From: Stercorarius parasiticus
Lineage: Eukaryota > Chordata > Aves > Charadriiformes > Stercorariidae
DNA length: 64,000 nt
Assembly: GCA_013396915.1 (NCBI GenBank)
Contig: VWZL01003420.1
Span: 1,107,507 to 1,171,506 of the forward strand
Direction: 5' to 3'
The notes under the pieces are model-generated. The model did no database searches and was not told the origin of the DNA. It was given only the letters and a program-made list of their open reading frames with translations. The position numbers and the translations under genes were made by a program. This document shows positions 48,964 to 62,900 of this stretch, piece by piece (positions within the stretch are counted from its first letter, which is position 1; the number at the start of each line of letters is the position of its first letter).

Positions 48964-51900
48964 AAGCTGTATGACCGAAGGCCACCCCAATACTAAGGAA
49001 AAGTCCTTTGCTTCCTGGAAAAGCAGACCATGGAGACACTGACTTGCATAAAGACTCTTGCAAGGAAAGAAAAAAAAAAAAAGAAAAAAATCCCCAAACA
49101 CCCCATATGCTTTCCTGAGGAAAAAAAAAATTCACTGCAAGTCTTTCATGTAGTTTCACCTGCTACCCTAGTAGTATAATATAATTGACTTGACACTAGA
49201 AAATAGTCTGAATAATTCCAGACCCAAGGTCACTTATTTGAGTAACCCTCAGGAAAGAGAAGGAGCTCTGAGAGCGGTGTGCAGCCCCAGGGTGAGGGTC
49301 CCACCATCTGCATACACCCAATTCCTTCCCAGTCCTTGTGTCAGAACATCATTATTCCCAAGCAACGGTGCTCCCAACATTTCCATTTCTCACTGATTTG
49401 GACCCTGATTAGACACCCCATAGCCCATAAAATGGCAAAACATGAGAAATCAGCAAGACATCACATTCCTCATGTCCGGTAGCAAGAATTGCTTTGTCCG
49501 TTCCCTGCTCCTGAGCGGCAGAGCCGGGGACTGCCAGATCGGCTTTGCATTCAGCCTGGCGGGGGACGGGAAGCGGAGATCCCAGCCATCTGACTCACTC
49601 TCTACTGACAAGCCCTCGGAGTTGGCAGAAGCCTACCAGCTGCATAACATGTACGTGAGAAAGTGGGGTAGGAGGGAGGGGGAAAGAAAAAGGCAGGCTC
49701 AAGGAAGCAGAATACAAAAAGCAAGCCAGTGATAACACATGACTGAAGATAACGAAGCCTGATAGGAAACCTAAATAGCATATTATCAAAGCTCTTCCAT
49801 TAAAACCTGAGGTGCAACTGCAGAGAAAGAATTTATCGTACAACTAAGGAAGGGCAGAAGCCAGCTAGAAGCACAGAGGGAGATAGGAAGACAGGACAAG
49901 ACTGCAGAGCTGATGGAGGAAAAGGAACCTGACTTCTTCAGGTCAGAAACTCATCCATTATCATCTTTACAAAGCAGATGAAATCCAAAAAAATCTACAT
50001 ACCTGGCCTCTACTTATCAGGAAATTATATCCTTCAATAAAATTCAGTAAAAAGAAAACGTGGTTTTTAATGACTAAATATAACACTTTCAATACCTAAA
50101 GTGTATTTTGTACATTCAAATCTCGGCATAAGTGTTTGAAAACTGTTTTAAATACTATTTAGACCCCGCAGAATTTTATGAATGTAGTTTTTCCTCTTGA
50201 AATGTTTTTCAATGGGAATTTTGCAACTGCAAAAATAAACCCTTCCCTAACATAGCCAATCCCTAAATGACAACACATTTATCTGGTGCAATACTGCTCA
50301 TCAGAAGCATGTCTCAACCCTAAATTCAGTACATCAAAGAGGAGTTTGTATCAAAGCAAAGTGCTTAGCCACACAGATTTCAATACTAAATTCAATATTC
50401 CAGGAAGGCTTTCACGGACACTTAATTGACCTCTGGGGACCCAGTCACCAAAGCAGAATTTAGCCCTGAAAACTAAACTTACATTTTGCATTGAGATGTT
50501 CATTTCTGGAAAACCAATGGATTATTCCAAATCAGCAGTGGTGGGGAAAACAGGAAGCAGTATTTAGTTAAACCAACATTAAGAGCTCAAAGGATTGTTG
50601 TCACGTGGCACACCCCCCCGAGACCTTTCCAAAGAAAAATCCTAGCTGGAAACACAACTCCGCTATAAATTTCGTCAAAATCAATCAGCAGTCATGTACA
50701 TTTGCAACATCTTGCAGGAACAGTCAAAAGCAGCCAGTAAATACAATATGCTATTCCCTGAAGGGTGAAGGAGCAGACTCAACCTGAAGTACAATTCTCT
50801 TGCCTAGAACAACATAACAAACACGAAAAGGAAGCCCACAAGATCCAGAAAAGTTTAAGTTTCTGTTTTCTGCAGCGTGACAGATCTTCCAAGGCATGTT
50901 CACCATTCCTTTGTATCTTTAGATTACTGGACAAATTTTACTTTTGGTTTTAAGGAAGATTTTGCTGTCCTCCTCAGAATAAAGGTTTGTCACTAAAAAG
51001 AGGATTCTTTTTATTTCTCTTTCATTAGGGGTCTTTAAAAAAAAAATGGTGTTACTTCAAAACAGAACCATTTCAACCACTGGTCTCTGACAAGATTAAA
51101 GTGAATTGTGGTGGTACGAGGAGCACTGACTTTTCACCTCACTTTTCAGACCTGAACTGTTCATTTCTCAAAAAAACAAACCCAAAGAGCTGCTCTCCCT
51201 GCTGCTATCTGCAACTGGATAATAATATTTAAAACTTCTTTTACATTTAACAGTACATTTTCTATCCCACAGCATCTATTCTTCCCTCACTTAGTTTACA
51301 GAGTCCTCATAATAATACATTCACCTTCATTATCTATTTTAATTGGTAGTTAAACAGGTAGACTAGGACCAAATAAACAATCCCTTGAAATTGTTTCAAG
51401 AGATTTCTTTTTTCAATAGTGGAAACAAAACATGGATTATCTGCTCCCAAGGTATTGTCATTACTTTCTTTATTGAGAATATTCCCCTGAACTACTTAAG
51501 ACAAGCAAAATCCATCAGTTTCCCCATCAACAGCATCTGTCTCACCTCAGTGGTTCACACACGGTATCAGGACCCTGGTTCTCCTCCTTTCAAAGCCAAG
51601 GCCACCTTCAGTGGAAGGGAGGGTGACATCAAACAACTCAAAAACCAAGTGGTAAGTGACAACTGATATACCATTAATTACCCAAGCCCGCCATTTGCAT
51701 TTAAATCCCTGTGGGAAGGCCCAAGCAAACAAAATGTATCTGAATTTAATAAGACATACGAATTCAGGATAAGAGTGTCAGAAGCTATTGCCATTCTCCA
51801 TTGAAGCATACTGGTTTCACCAGATGAGATTGGGAGGAAATTCCTCAGTAACCACCAAAGCACTGGGTACATTATGAAAATTTTATTTCTTCCTCCAGAA

Positions 51901-53627
51901 AGGAATGTAACATGGGGTAAAGACACCAACAAACTCTTCTGGTAATGGCAAGCCTGGCATTCAGACATAATATACTGTGTATATTGTATTACAACTAGAA
52001 GCATAGGCAATCAGTCTATAAATTTCTCAGAATAACAGTCTCATTTGTACGTTGGCTTTAATCATAAAATAATTTGCTTTGAGATCTCCATTAACAGTGC
52101 ATTACAGGAGTTTTATGTGCCACGATCTACGAAGAAGAGCTAAGTGCATGTTCTGACAGGCTGGGGAAAACACGAGCGGTAATTATTTCAATAACATCTG
52201 CGCTGTTTCTCTAACCGGTTTTATAATACCACCTGGCCCAGGAAATGATAAAAAGCTCTGAGAGAACTATGCAGAAAAGGTAGGATGACATTGATAAAGA
52301 AGCTTCAAAGGATTTGAGATAACAATGGATGGGAAAACTGGAGCAGCTGCCTGCCTGTCTCTGTCCGGGCAAGGACCCTTATACCACCTCCCAAGCCAGA
52401 GCCAAAATGAGCACCTGTACCTGCTCTTCCAGCGGCAGATGATCCAGGTCAGGAGACCACTGCCCCGTTGTGTCCCTTTTTTTCCTAGGGATTTCTTTGT
52501 TCCCTGAGATCTACTGACATAACTGCACACATTAATTGTTTCCTAAGGTAGTTTCTGACTATGTAATCTAATTTAAAATAAACACTTACATAAAAGGTTC
52601 TGGATACAGTTTTCTATGGTGTGCTTTTTACACAACACAAACCCAGTTATGTCAACAACATCCAGCTGAGGGAGCAGGTATTGTTGCAGATGTAGCAGGG
52701 TGCAAGAGATCATTTAAACCCTTAAAACACCATTGGTACTTGGGAAGGTTTCTGTGGATAGGGAATAAATATATACCTCTCATGCTCAACCAGGTAAGAA
52801 AATTACAGAATTTCACTCAAGGAACAACTGCAGTCTCATGCCTACCATACTTCATATAGCAAAACAGTCCTCCTCTCTTCCTGAAGCCAAGACATACGTT
52901 CATCTGACCCAAAACCACAACACAAACCAAAACAGATCACATAAACACATAAAACAAAATAGACCCTTATTTAAGTTTGGTCTCACCCTTCTTAGGTAAA
53001 TCAATTCAAGGGAATGCTAAGAGAGCCTGGTCAGAATCCCCAAAAGATAGCCAAACCAATTTAAACAAAAAACACTCAGTCAGGAACTTAAACTATACCA
53101 GGACAAAAACAAAAAACACCCTACTGTAAACAAGAAAAATAGTGAAAACCAACAGGAATAAATATACCACTATTGAGCCCATAACCAGAAATCCTACTTC
53201 CTATAATAAGGCTTCATGCTTTCCATCAAACAGTCAACAAATGTTGAGGATATCAAATCTATAAACAATTATTAATACAGGACGCCACTTAAAATATTTG
53301 TCTCCTCCTATACAAGGCAGCATGCTCCCCTGAAGAATGGCCAGCTCTCAGATTCCTTGGAGCATGCGTTTGCTACACACACATCCAAAATAAAAAGAAG
53401 CTTAGTAACTCTCAGTGAAAAATTAAGTTAAATGTGACTATCTATAAGCTAGCTCATTTATTCTTGTCAATATGCATATACTCTCAACACTGTAAAGAAG
53501 TTTGCTGGGGACTCTGAAATATACAGGCTGCATATTTCCTTCATATCCTTATTGCTGGTTTGAGATAAATCTTGAGGATCTGTAAGACCAACTGATTAGC
53601 TGAAGCTAAGAAGTTAAATAATACAGT

Positions 53628-53912
53628 ACTGGATCAAACAATGCTTTGCCTGTTAAGACACTCTGACAGACACAGTAAGCAATGCTATTTAGGGAGAACA
53701 TACGAGCCTGGCCACTCTCTGTGGCCGGTTCCTCTTCCCAGCATCTGCAATCACAGTATTACAGATATTAAAAGATCTGTTCCTGACTATTTCATTATGT
53801 ATCTGTTTTGGACATATCTGTGAATCGGTCCAAACCCTTTTTGAATCTGCTGACGTTATCTGTCTCCACCACCTCCTGAGACAACGAAACTCAGCAGCAA
53901 CCTGCAGAGTCA
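53628..53912 (-). repeat. ancient CR1-type LINE 3' relic
   Basis: Block order matches an old amniote CR1 3' end (seen often in turtles and crocodiles) read in reverse: ACTGGATCAAAC, then TTAGGGAGAACATACGAG, TTCCCAGCATCTGCAAT, CCAAACCCTTTTTGAATCTG and CTCCACCACCTCCTGAGACA. The comparison is from memory. It is highly diverged and much older than the CR1 at 35385. Confidence 0.55.
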
Positions 53913-54513
53913 CCAAACCCCATCTTTCGGTAATATTCTGTCTGAGTCACACAGAACACACACTACTACCACCTTTGCAGGGAGCAAAAGGACACACAGA
54001 AGACTCTATATTCAGGGAGGCAATATCTTCTGTTATACCCAAGAAGCTTTCAAGACCTGATGAAGAATTTGCATAACCAAAAGCTTGTCTGCTTTTCCCA
54101 GACCTACTAGATGATCTAAAAATATACTAATTCCCCCTACAAACCTAGCAACTGTGCGCTCTGTGGATGCTTATTCAAATTCATCCCAAGACTGTTCGTT
54201 CCTCCCCATTTAAGTATTCTTGGATACAAATACACCACTGTATCTGATTTGCTTTAAATCTGGAAAAGTATATATGTTAGTTTCCCAAATTTTTAATCGT
54301 ATATGAAGAATAATTAGCTTATTCTTTTCTCTTCACCCTTTACCAAGTGCAAACAGTTTTCCAAACAGCAAAAGCATATAAAGATATTCAGCAACGACTG
54401 TCCTGCTGACCTTTAACGAAAGGGGTGCAGCCTCTCAAGTCATCATCTAAACATGTTTACAACCAACAGAGTTGCAATAATGCTGTTTAACTTCCCTTTT
54501 CTCTTTATTTTAC

Positions 54514-56953
54514 CTGCCAAGTCTCAAACGCCTGCTTGTAGTTTCACAAGGCTCCTCAACCTCATAGAAGCCAGGGATCTGGTCTTCCACACTGCTGGAG
54601 TTGTGACATTCAAAACAGAGATTTCTCGCAGCAGCCATAGCAAAAGGCAAGTTCTCATACTCGGGTATTTCCTCATAGTGACGCACGTTCTCATACTCTG
54701 GAGCACAAGTGCTGGTTACAGAATTCAAATGTATTTGTGACGAGTTCTCTCCCAATAGCACATGTCCATCTAAAGACTCCAGCCTTTGGTTACTTCTCAT
54801 CTCAGGTTGGCTTCTGTTTCTCTGCCTCTTCTTCTGTAATGCCGGACTACTTATTTCTACAGAATGCGCCTTGGCAGATTTAACTTTCCTTTCACTGCCT
54901 ACAGATGCTATATTCCGGTTGCTACCACTTCCATACCCTTCCCCAGTGGAAAGGTTGGCAACAGCACTATCCATTGACTGGCTGCCTTTAGACAAAAATT
55001 TTTGGAAGTCGCCTTTCAGTAAGCAAACCGACAGTTTCATGTTAAGAAACTTTTTCAAGCTATTTTTCTTCTGATGGTCTTTGGAAGGCTTGTCTGTCCT
55101 TTCCATGTCCACAGAAGACAGAGATTTGGCCCTGGGCTTTGTCACAACAGTCAAGTGGTTGAAGCTGGTAGCAACACTAGCAGTTTTTAGTGACTCAGAA
55201 TTTCCTGAAAATGGAAGAATAGGATGAGGTAACTTCCAGACGGGTTTCTCAGAAGAACGTTTGGGTATGTCACAGGACGACAGCGCGCCTTGCTCCTTGG
55301 CTGGTGGACGCGTGAAGTGAGATCCTTGCAGAACACTGTTCGATTTGTCCTCACTGGAGGTATAAGAACTTTTCTCCACAAGCTCTGCTGATGCAGCTTT
55401 TTTCAGCAGGCCAGCAGCTGGTAGGCTGTGCCGCTGTGGTTTCTTAGGAACGATTTTTGGAGAACTTTCATCCTTTATTTTAACTTCTTTATCTTCCAAT
55501 TTTTGTTGGGAAACATGGAGGCTATTGGAGGCAGATGGGTGCTGACTGCCAGTTAATTTGAGTTGCTTTGGCAAACTCATGGACAAAGTATCATACCTGA
55601 CAAAGTTAGTCCTTTTGTCCACAGCATCTAGCATACTGGCATCATCTGTCATCTCATCTATAGAGTTAACTACGTTATGGTCTGCATCTAAAGAACATTC
55701 AACACTTTCCACCAAATCAGAAGTTTTGTGTGACAACTGAGGCAAAAGATTTTGTGAAGTTGACTGTTCTGCAGCAGGTTCCTTCACCTGATGTGTTTTG
55801 TCTGCATTGCTTTGAGTTATCTCACATTTTTCAGGATGAAGCACTTCTGTGTTATTGTTATAACAAACACTTTGACCAAGGATATTAATTTTTGCTGGCT
55901 TTTTAAAGCTTTGTTCCACAAGCCCAAAGGAATCTTTCTCTGAATTAGATGGTTCCTTTGTTCCTTCTCCTGCGGTGTCTATGCCATCCTGACGGACTAG
56001 ACACGCAGCACGTGGCTTTCTTGGCTTAGGGATTGGAAGCACTTTTGAACTCAGGACTGAAGATGTTTCAGAGGAGGTTTTATCAGCATCTGCTCTCACA
56101 CCCTTTTCACCTGAAAATGTACTATTGCTACCTAAATTTTCATTTTCCAGGATTTCCTGGTCCAATGGGCAAGAGCAACTGTGATTATTTTCAGTCAAAC
56201 TAGGACAAATTTCAGACATCTGAAACTGATCAGCAATGAGCTTACTGTCAGTATTTTGTTGCTTCCCTTTAGCTACCTCAGAAGGCGATGAAGACTGTAC
56301 AAGTTCCAGAAACTCTATTTTAACATCGTTGTTGGAACTGCTGCCATCCCCTTTGCCAAGTTTGTCTGCATACCTGTGCCTCACAGGACTGCTGTTAGGA
56401 AACACACCATGAGTTAGAACATCCTTAAGTTTCTCTTCCAAAATGCTGGCTTTCAAAACCACCTGATTTCTATTTGCCAGTTTTTCATTGTGACTATCCC
56501 CCAGAGCTAGTGAAGTTTTTTCACCAACTTTGATGTTCTCTAAGTTGTCAAAGGGCTCAAAAATTATCTGAGTTTTACAGGTGTTCTCCCCATTTCCAAG
56601 CTTATGAAGGCATTCAAGTTTGCAAGATGACACTGGTAGAATATATGCTGTGTTATCAGTACTCCCTTCCAAAGCTTCATTTTTATAGTTCAAGTGATCT
56701 AGTGTTTGAGAAGAATCTCCCCTGCGCTCCTCAAAGCTTTTTGTGCTTTTTCGTGTTGATGACAGAGGTTTAACTTCCGGAATGGATGAGCTCTTGAGAA
56801 CCTTTGGTTTTGGTGCAATTGCTGGCTTGGTTTTCCTTGCTGCTTGTAAAACACCAGAAAGTACAACATCAGGCTTCGGTGCAACAGGTGGAGGTGTCGC
56901 CTTGTGTCCTACCACAAATTTTGGTTTGGGGGCCACCGGAGGCTTCTTAATTT
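54514..56953 (-). CDS. FGD6: FGD6 exon 2: proline-rich, disordered N-terminal half
   Basis: This 2440-nt exon encodes residues about 7-818, more than half the protein. The acceptor is a pyrimidine tract ending in TAG, and the first two bases AA finish a split Glu codon. The frame stays open through the acceptor, so there is no start codon in this exon's first part; residue 12 is a GTG Val. The donor is GGCAG|GTAAAA, phase 2. No folded domain is seen. Short motifs include three A-P-K-P repeats near residues 13-57, a PIPKPR motif (PxxxPR, a CIN85/CD2AP SH3-type ligand) near 312-317, a KKPQRHSLP block near 509, and two YEN motifs at about Tyr759 and Tyr771 (YxN, a Grb2 SH2-type ligand once phosphorylated), followed by a YEVEEP motif near 802. 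Ser, Lys and Glu dominate. The YEN block and KKPQRHSLP agree with human FGD6 from memory; most of the rest diverges. Confidence 0.97.
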
Positions 56954-59900
56954 CTAGGAAGGATGGAAAACAAAGACTTTAGTCATGATCAGCCCACCGA
57001 ACAACTTCACCTGTACCGCAGCATTATTAGAGGTTCTGTAACATCTAAATCGCACGATCTACAGGATCTCAGTGTGCATATGCATACATTTTCCTCTTAA
57101 AAGCATGCTTCCCTTCCACACCACCGCTTTTTCACTAGCTGCCTTTTTTTTTTTTTAACAGGTATAATCAAGGCATGGTAGGAAAAGTCTTCAAGGGCAA
57201 CTTGTTTGTTAAAAAACAGTTTAACTTTATGAGAGTGCATGTCCTTGCTCAAATGGCAAAGTATGATGTTAATAAAAACAGAGCAGATTAGCCTGCTTTT
57301 GCAGTTTGAACTATTGTGATAGCTTTTAAAAATGGTGCCAATATGCTAAATGCCTCACAGACAATAAGCCACAAAGATCACAGAACAGCTAGAGTAACTA
57401 TCAAGACAGCTCAGTTCCTTCCCCTACCATGTCTGGAAATGTGTAACTTAATATTCCCCTTTCCCTTCCTCTTCTTTTCAAACAATATTGAGATGGATTA
57501 TCGTACCAGCTGTGAAAATGGCATGTCACTACCATCGGTTCAGTGAAATCAGTCTGTGGAATAAAGTTAATGCAGTATTTTGCAGCAAGTCAGTACTTCC
57601 CTATTGTAAAAGTAAAATACTATTTCTGTGCATCTTATAAAATTACTCTTCCCAACATCTTACTGTCTGACCTAGAAACAGTCACCACTGCTATGACTTA
57701 TGACCCACTTGACAGCACAAGATGACAAACCCAGGGGAGAGTGGATGGTAGGAAAAGGAGCACATGAGGAACTTGGAGATTACAGATTTTGATCACGTTG
57801 TTGATTTTGGGTGGTTTTGAGGGTTTTTTTGTTGGTTGTTTTGTGGGTTTGGGCTGGGTTTTTTTTGTTGTTTTGTTTGTTTGTTTTTTAAGGTATACAT
57901 GAAACATTTTAATATTGCAGGAGGTAATTTATGACCAATTTATTTCCATATGCTGGAATAACTTCAGATTTCTAAGAGCTTTGACTGATTTTTGACATAT
58001 GAAAACTGATTTATAAGATAAACTAGTTTCTCATTCTGTTTTCTTATGTACTACCTCTGCATTTATTAACTTTGTTTTGAATAATATTTTGGTATACTTT
58101 CAGGAAGTCATACACATGTTAAATAAAACTCTCAAGAAAACACTAATTAATGTTTCACATGCAAAGAGACTGGGTAAGCCATTGATTTTATTATTCCCTT
58201 TGAACTGTGTTTCATTGTTTTTTATTACCGTTATTATTACAGATATGCAACTGTATCCTAATCTCTAGCCTAGAAATACGAGAATAAAGTTTCAGGCTCG
58301 GGTTTTTTTCTGTTTTGCATTTTTTTGGTTCTTTGACAGAAGTCTAGATGGTAAAAAAAAAAAAAAAGAAAGAAAAAAGGCAGATGCCCTCAACTGCAAG
58401 CATTTCCCAAACACTAAGCCACTCTTTCAGCAGCCAGCCAGAAACAATGTCTCTACTATAGAAACAGGAAAACCATGTTTTTCTAGGACATGAATCATTA
58501 AATGGTATCCAGACTGACTCCACTTAACACTTAGAATAGCTGCCCTCACTGCAATTATATTAGCAAAGAGGTAAACCCGATGGTAGAGATAATTTTTAAG
58601 ACATTTTGCAAGAGGGAACGCAGAACTTCTTTCAAAAGGCACAGCTCCCTATAGCCACCAATGACAGGCAAGAGTGATCCAACTCCCAGCTACTGCAAAG
58701 GCTGTATCACCTTCTGCTTCTTATCTAAAGACAGCAGTTTCATACACAGTGAAGAGTCAATAGTTTGCTAAGGAAAAAAAAAATAAAATTAACCCTTGGG
58801 ATGGGGAACCACTGATCCTGAAGAGCAAAGAGAGTCATATACTCACTGTCAGACAAGGCAACTGCCTATTCAGTTGGAAAATTAAGCGGTGGCAATAAAG
58901 AAGCCCGTTTCCTACAGTAAAAATTGAAGAAGGGATGCCCAGTTCGTCACAGAACACAACGCAGTAGTAGACCTGGGCCAAGTTCAGTAATTATTATTAA
59001 GATATTAAAGCTCCTTGAAAACAGGAGAGAGAGACAGTCTGCTTGGGAACCCTTCCTGATGCCTAAATGAGAGAAACAGATTGCAGAAGATACAGGATAT
59101 TAAATGCTGGCTAGGTAAGTGATATCCTGTGGATTATTTGTCCGACTCCACAAATTGAATTCCATAAACCTTGGAAGTTTCTCTCTGTCTAGTGGGACTG
59201 CCTAACGTTTTGGATAGCAGTCAAACTAGATTATTCTCTAGGGCTTTCAACGAGTATTCATTAGGGAGGACACTGAGAAGGTATGATATACCATTACCCG
59301 CATATGAGATCCAAAATTAAAACATGAAAATGTAAAGGGATGCAAAGAAAACAAACCAGTTGTTTATATGCCAATAGTGGAAACCTGGATAGCGAACACA
59401 GCCAGAAAAATTCACTTATGATAATAAGCCTGATTCAATACGATTTCTGGAGCCTACTAGAATCTTTCAAATGACTTCAACGTTAAAAAGCATTGAGATA
59501 GAGAGAAGAGATCCGCAAGTGGTCTGGTACAATAAAGACACCACTATCTGCTTTAAAGTAATTGCTCATTTCATCTAGAGTAGATATGGGTCAATGTATT
59601 AACAGGCACATTACAGTCTCAGTATCAATACAGATCCGCAGTAGACAGCTCAATCGGAAAGGAATGTTTGAAAGGGCTCCTCATCACATACTATGACGTG
59701 AGAGGAAAGACTTCAGGAAGAGAATGCATGCCAATAGTTTTCCTCAACAAAATATATTTAAGTTTCTGAAAAATACAAGTATTGAACTTCTCAGAAAAAA
59801 ATCACAGCAGCTAGGCAAGGGTAATTTAGATTTAGGTATATTAGTAATTTAAGTATATCAATTTCGATTAGAAATCGAGAATTGAAGTTCAGTTGATTAG

Positions 59901-62900
59901 AAACTAATTTAATTCACCACATGTGAATCCAAACCAGTTGTACATAACATAGCTCTTTAAAAGGGACAATTTCCAACCCTGAAAAGAAAGAAAACTAAGT
60001 AGGGGGCAACTGTTATATATAAAGGTGTAAGCAATGACTGGAAGTCATATGAGAATGACTTGTTGTTAAATGACAAGCAAAAGCAACCCTGTTTGGTGAA
60101 AATCAATAAATATAATCAAGGAAACATTACACAACGAATGCTTGCAGTGGCGAGTTGTTTGGACAATGGGCTTTTTCCTGGTGCCATATAGAGTTGTTCA
60201 CCTAAGAATAGACATGTTTGGTTATGCTTAGAGTAGAAACTGAAGAGAATTTGGAAATTATTGTAGACAGTTATTTTATATGAGCTCCATGCAGGTCTGC
60301 AGCTAAGGTGGTAAATAATGCTCCAAATTACAAGGAGATAAATATAAGAAGATGAAGGGAGATGAAAATATTTCTATACACAACACCTGCCAGACTGTTA
60401 GTGACATGCTATGTCACCTTCTGGCATTCTTAGATAAAAACATAAAACGAATTCAAGAAGTAACTATAGAAGTATGCAAAGGCGAGAAATCATGCCTCAA
60501 ATCCCAAGAAGGCTCATTCGGCTTAATTTAACCAAGAATTTAAGTGAGATGGTGATAATATATATGCTCGTGCATATGTGAAAGATTTTTGAGAAAAGAT
60601 GGCTCTTTAATCGGGAAAAAAAGAGACGATGAGATGCCATAGCTGACCACTAAAGTTTGACAAGCTCAAACTAGAAACAAGGCTTTAAAATTATCATTAA
60701 GCCCCAAGGATAATTAACTACAGGAAAATCATGCCTAGGGTTATGGTGGAGTCACCAGCACTTACAGTCAACCTAAACTCACTTTCTGAAACATGTAGAA
60801 GCTTCAGAGGAAATTTTGGACTGGACATTGGATTCTCTGGCTTGCCTTGCTCAAGGGGATTAGAAAATCACCATGATTTTCCCCACTCCCCCCCTCCAAT
60901 TTTACCCCATTTCTCAGAGGAGATCCCCACATCCAAATTAGCATCCTGGACTACCACTAATAAACCCAAATGTAAGAGCAGAAACACACACTTTTATTTG
61001 CACAAATGGATTAAATAGTTAGGAGTTAGAGAAGCAGCCAGAGATATCCTCTGATTTGCTTGACTAGGCAAAGGAAGAAATCCATAAATAAAATGACTAA
61101 CAAAGCTGCCATCACCAACAGGAAATCTGCTGCTCATCTAAAGCAGTCAACACCATGTTCAATGCTGAAGAAAAAAGCCAATACTTACAAATACCAACAC
61201 ACCCGATGCCCTTAAAAAAATTAAAAAGTGGATTAAAAAGAGCATCATTTTTCTAACAATGAATAGCCATTAGCACCACCCATGCAGGTCAATGCATATG
61301 TTCTCTGTCCTACTTCAGGTCACAGCACAGAGAACAGACGTTTGTCTTGTCCCTCTGGTGAATTAACGCCTCCAGCGTGCTGAGGAAAAACAACACCCAT
61401 TCTCATCCTGCTGAGCTCCTCTGCGACTGACACTCACTACTGCTCAAAAAGCACATGTTCCTGCCCTGCCTTCAAGTTGTTTTAGAGGAGGATAAGAACA
61501 CCCTGGAGCAAGTTGAACTCTCAATGTTTTGGCCTTGAAGTGTCCATTTCTGTTCTTCAGATGATAGGACTTGACATTTGAGGACCTCACTTAAAAATCC
61601 TGGTGTATCTTCTCCTCTGCAACATCATGAATGAACAAGGAAAGCCAGTAAGACAGTGCAGTCTTAAGCACTATTATTACACAGCTTTAAGTCTCCTTCT
61701 CAAAGTTTTGCCTCTTGTTATCTTGCTTACCCAGTATTTATATGCAGGAACAGGGGGAAAGAAGTAGTGAACTGAGGCAAAAAAAAAAAAAAATCAAATA
61801 GCACTACCTCTTCTGCAACAAACCCTACTGTTGCTAAAGGAACATTATTTTCCCAGGTTGCATTTATGCCCATGCTTCCAAGATTCTGCTAACAACTTCT
61901 ACACTTGGGAACAGCAAAAGAACAAGAACAAGTTATGTTCACCTGCATCTGTCCAAGAGATGGGGACAAATGATTCTGGCTGCAGGGAAACAAACTTGTG
62001 ATCTACGACTGATCATCCCAATCCTCCTTTACAAACCAAACTAAAAGGATATCCAGAAAATATAAAATTCTAATAGCTCATCTGCTTGGCAACACTGTCC
62101 ATCATGCAGACATAACTGGATATGCCTTTCCGTGCAACACTCCACATGGACAGAGGCCTCTCTCCTGGTGTCCAGGTTCCTCTGCAGGACTGCCCTCTAG
62201 TCACTCAAGAGTTATTTCCACGCCAAGACCCTGCACTCCACCCTAAAGAAATATCCTTTTTGAACCATGTATCTGTAGGAAGATGGTAAAACAAATAATC
62301 AGTGTGACATAAGATTTTGATAGCAGCTGGACCTAAACTTAAGGTTTGGGTACTCAGTCAAGTTACTACATGCTAAGCCAAGGTGTGAATTTAACAAACC
62401 AGGTATTCTATAGTAGCTGACCATACATATACTCTTATCTTACTGCAAAATATACAAGACAGTTGATCCCTTTTCACCTATTTCACATACTACTTCACCT
62501 ATCTATTTCACAAGTACTACAAAAAGAAGAGGAAAGGGCTTGAAACAATTACCGCTTCACAGCTGGCCTACTGTAAATGTACATATTGGCTTTCTCATGG
62601 CACCTTGTTTACATATGCATATTGTATCCTCGGAGTTAGGAAATTACATCTGTAGGCTATATATGAAAATAATACAATGCCCAACAGGTATCTACCAGGG
62701 GATCAATGTGCTGTTTTTTCTTATGTGCAGGAGGAGCTCGCTCCAACAGACAATTTACTGTGCCTGAGACCACTTTTGGCATAAAACACTTCAACTCACA
62801 GACACAAAACAAGAAAGCCAATCCAGCTTTTATAAAAGTGTGTAGGGATAGACATAATTATTGCTATATGTTTGGGTTACAGTCAGACGTTATTGTGATG

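Larger units (their letters stand above)
36982..54513 (-). other. FGD6: FGD6 intron 2
   Basis: This 17.5-kb intron is the largest complete one. It contains a plus-strand solo LTR (44467-45143), a perfect palindrome (48890-48963), an ancient CR1 relic (53628-53912), an 18-base T run (41923-41940) and a small GC-richer plus-strand open frame with a hydrophobic segment (43000-43284). Other open frames are unremarkable. Confidence 0.85.
202..56953 (-). other. FGD6: FGD6 gene, exons 2-19 (both ends outside window)
   Basis: This is the gene-level span of a FYVE, RhoGEF and PH domain protein read right to left. Eighteen coding exons join in frame with GT donors and AG acceptors throughout, giving about 1370 codons. 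Domain order is proline-rich disordered region, acidic linker, DH, PH, FYVE, and the start of a second PH. That order defines the FGD family. The long N-terminal exon and near-identical DH and FYVE blocks point to FGD6 rather than FGD1-5. Human FGD6 is about 1430 residues, and adding exon 1 and two terminal exons here gives about 1435. In mammals FGD6 lies head-to-head with VEZT and next to NR2C1; neither neighbour is visible. No CpG-rich promoter lies in the window, so the promoter must be to the right. FGD proteins activate Rho-family GTPases, mainly Cdc42, at membranes. Confidence 0.97.

Noticed and set aside
54510..56936. Reading the large open frame as a complete 808-codon gene
   Set aside because: Its apparent first residue is a GTG, the frame continues upstream to a clean acceptor at 56953, and its stop lies inside the intron just past a GT donor. 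It is exon 2 of FGD6.
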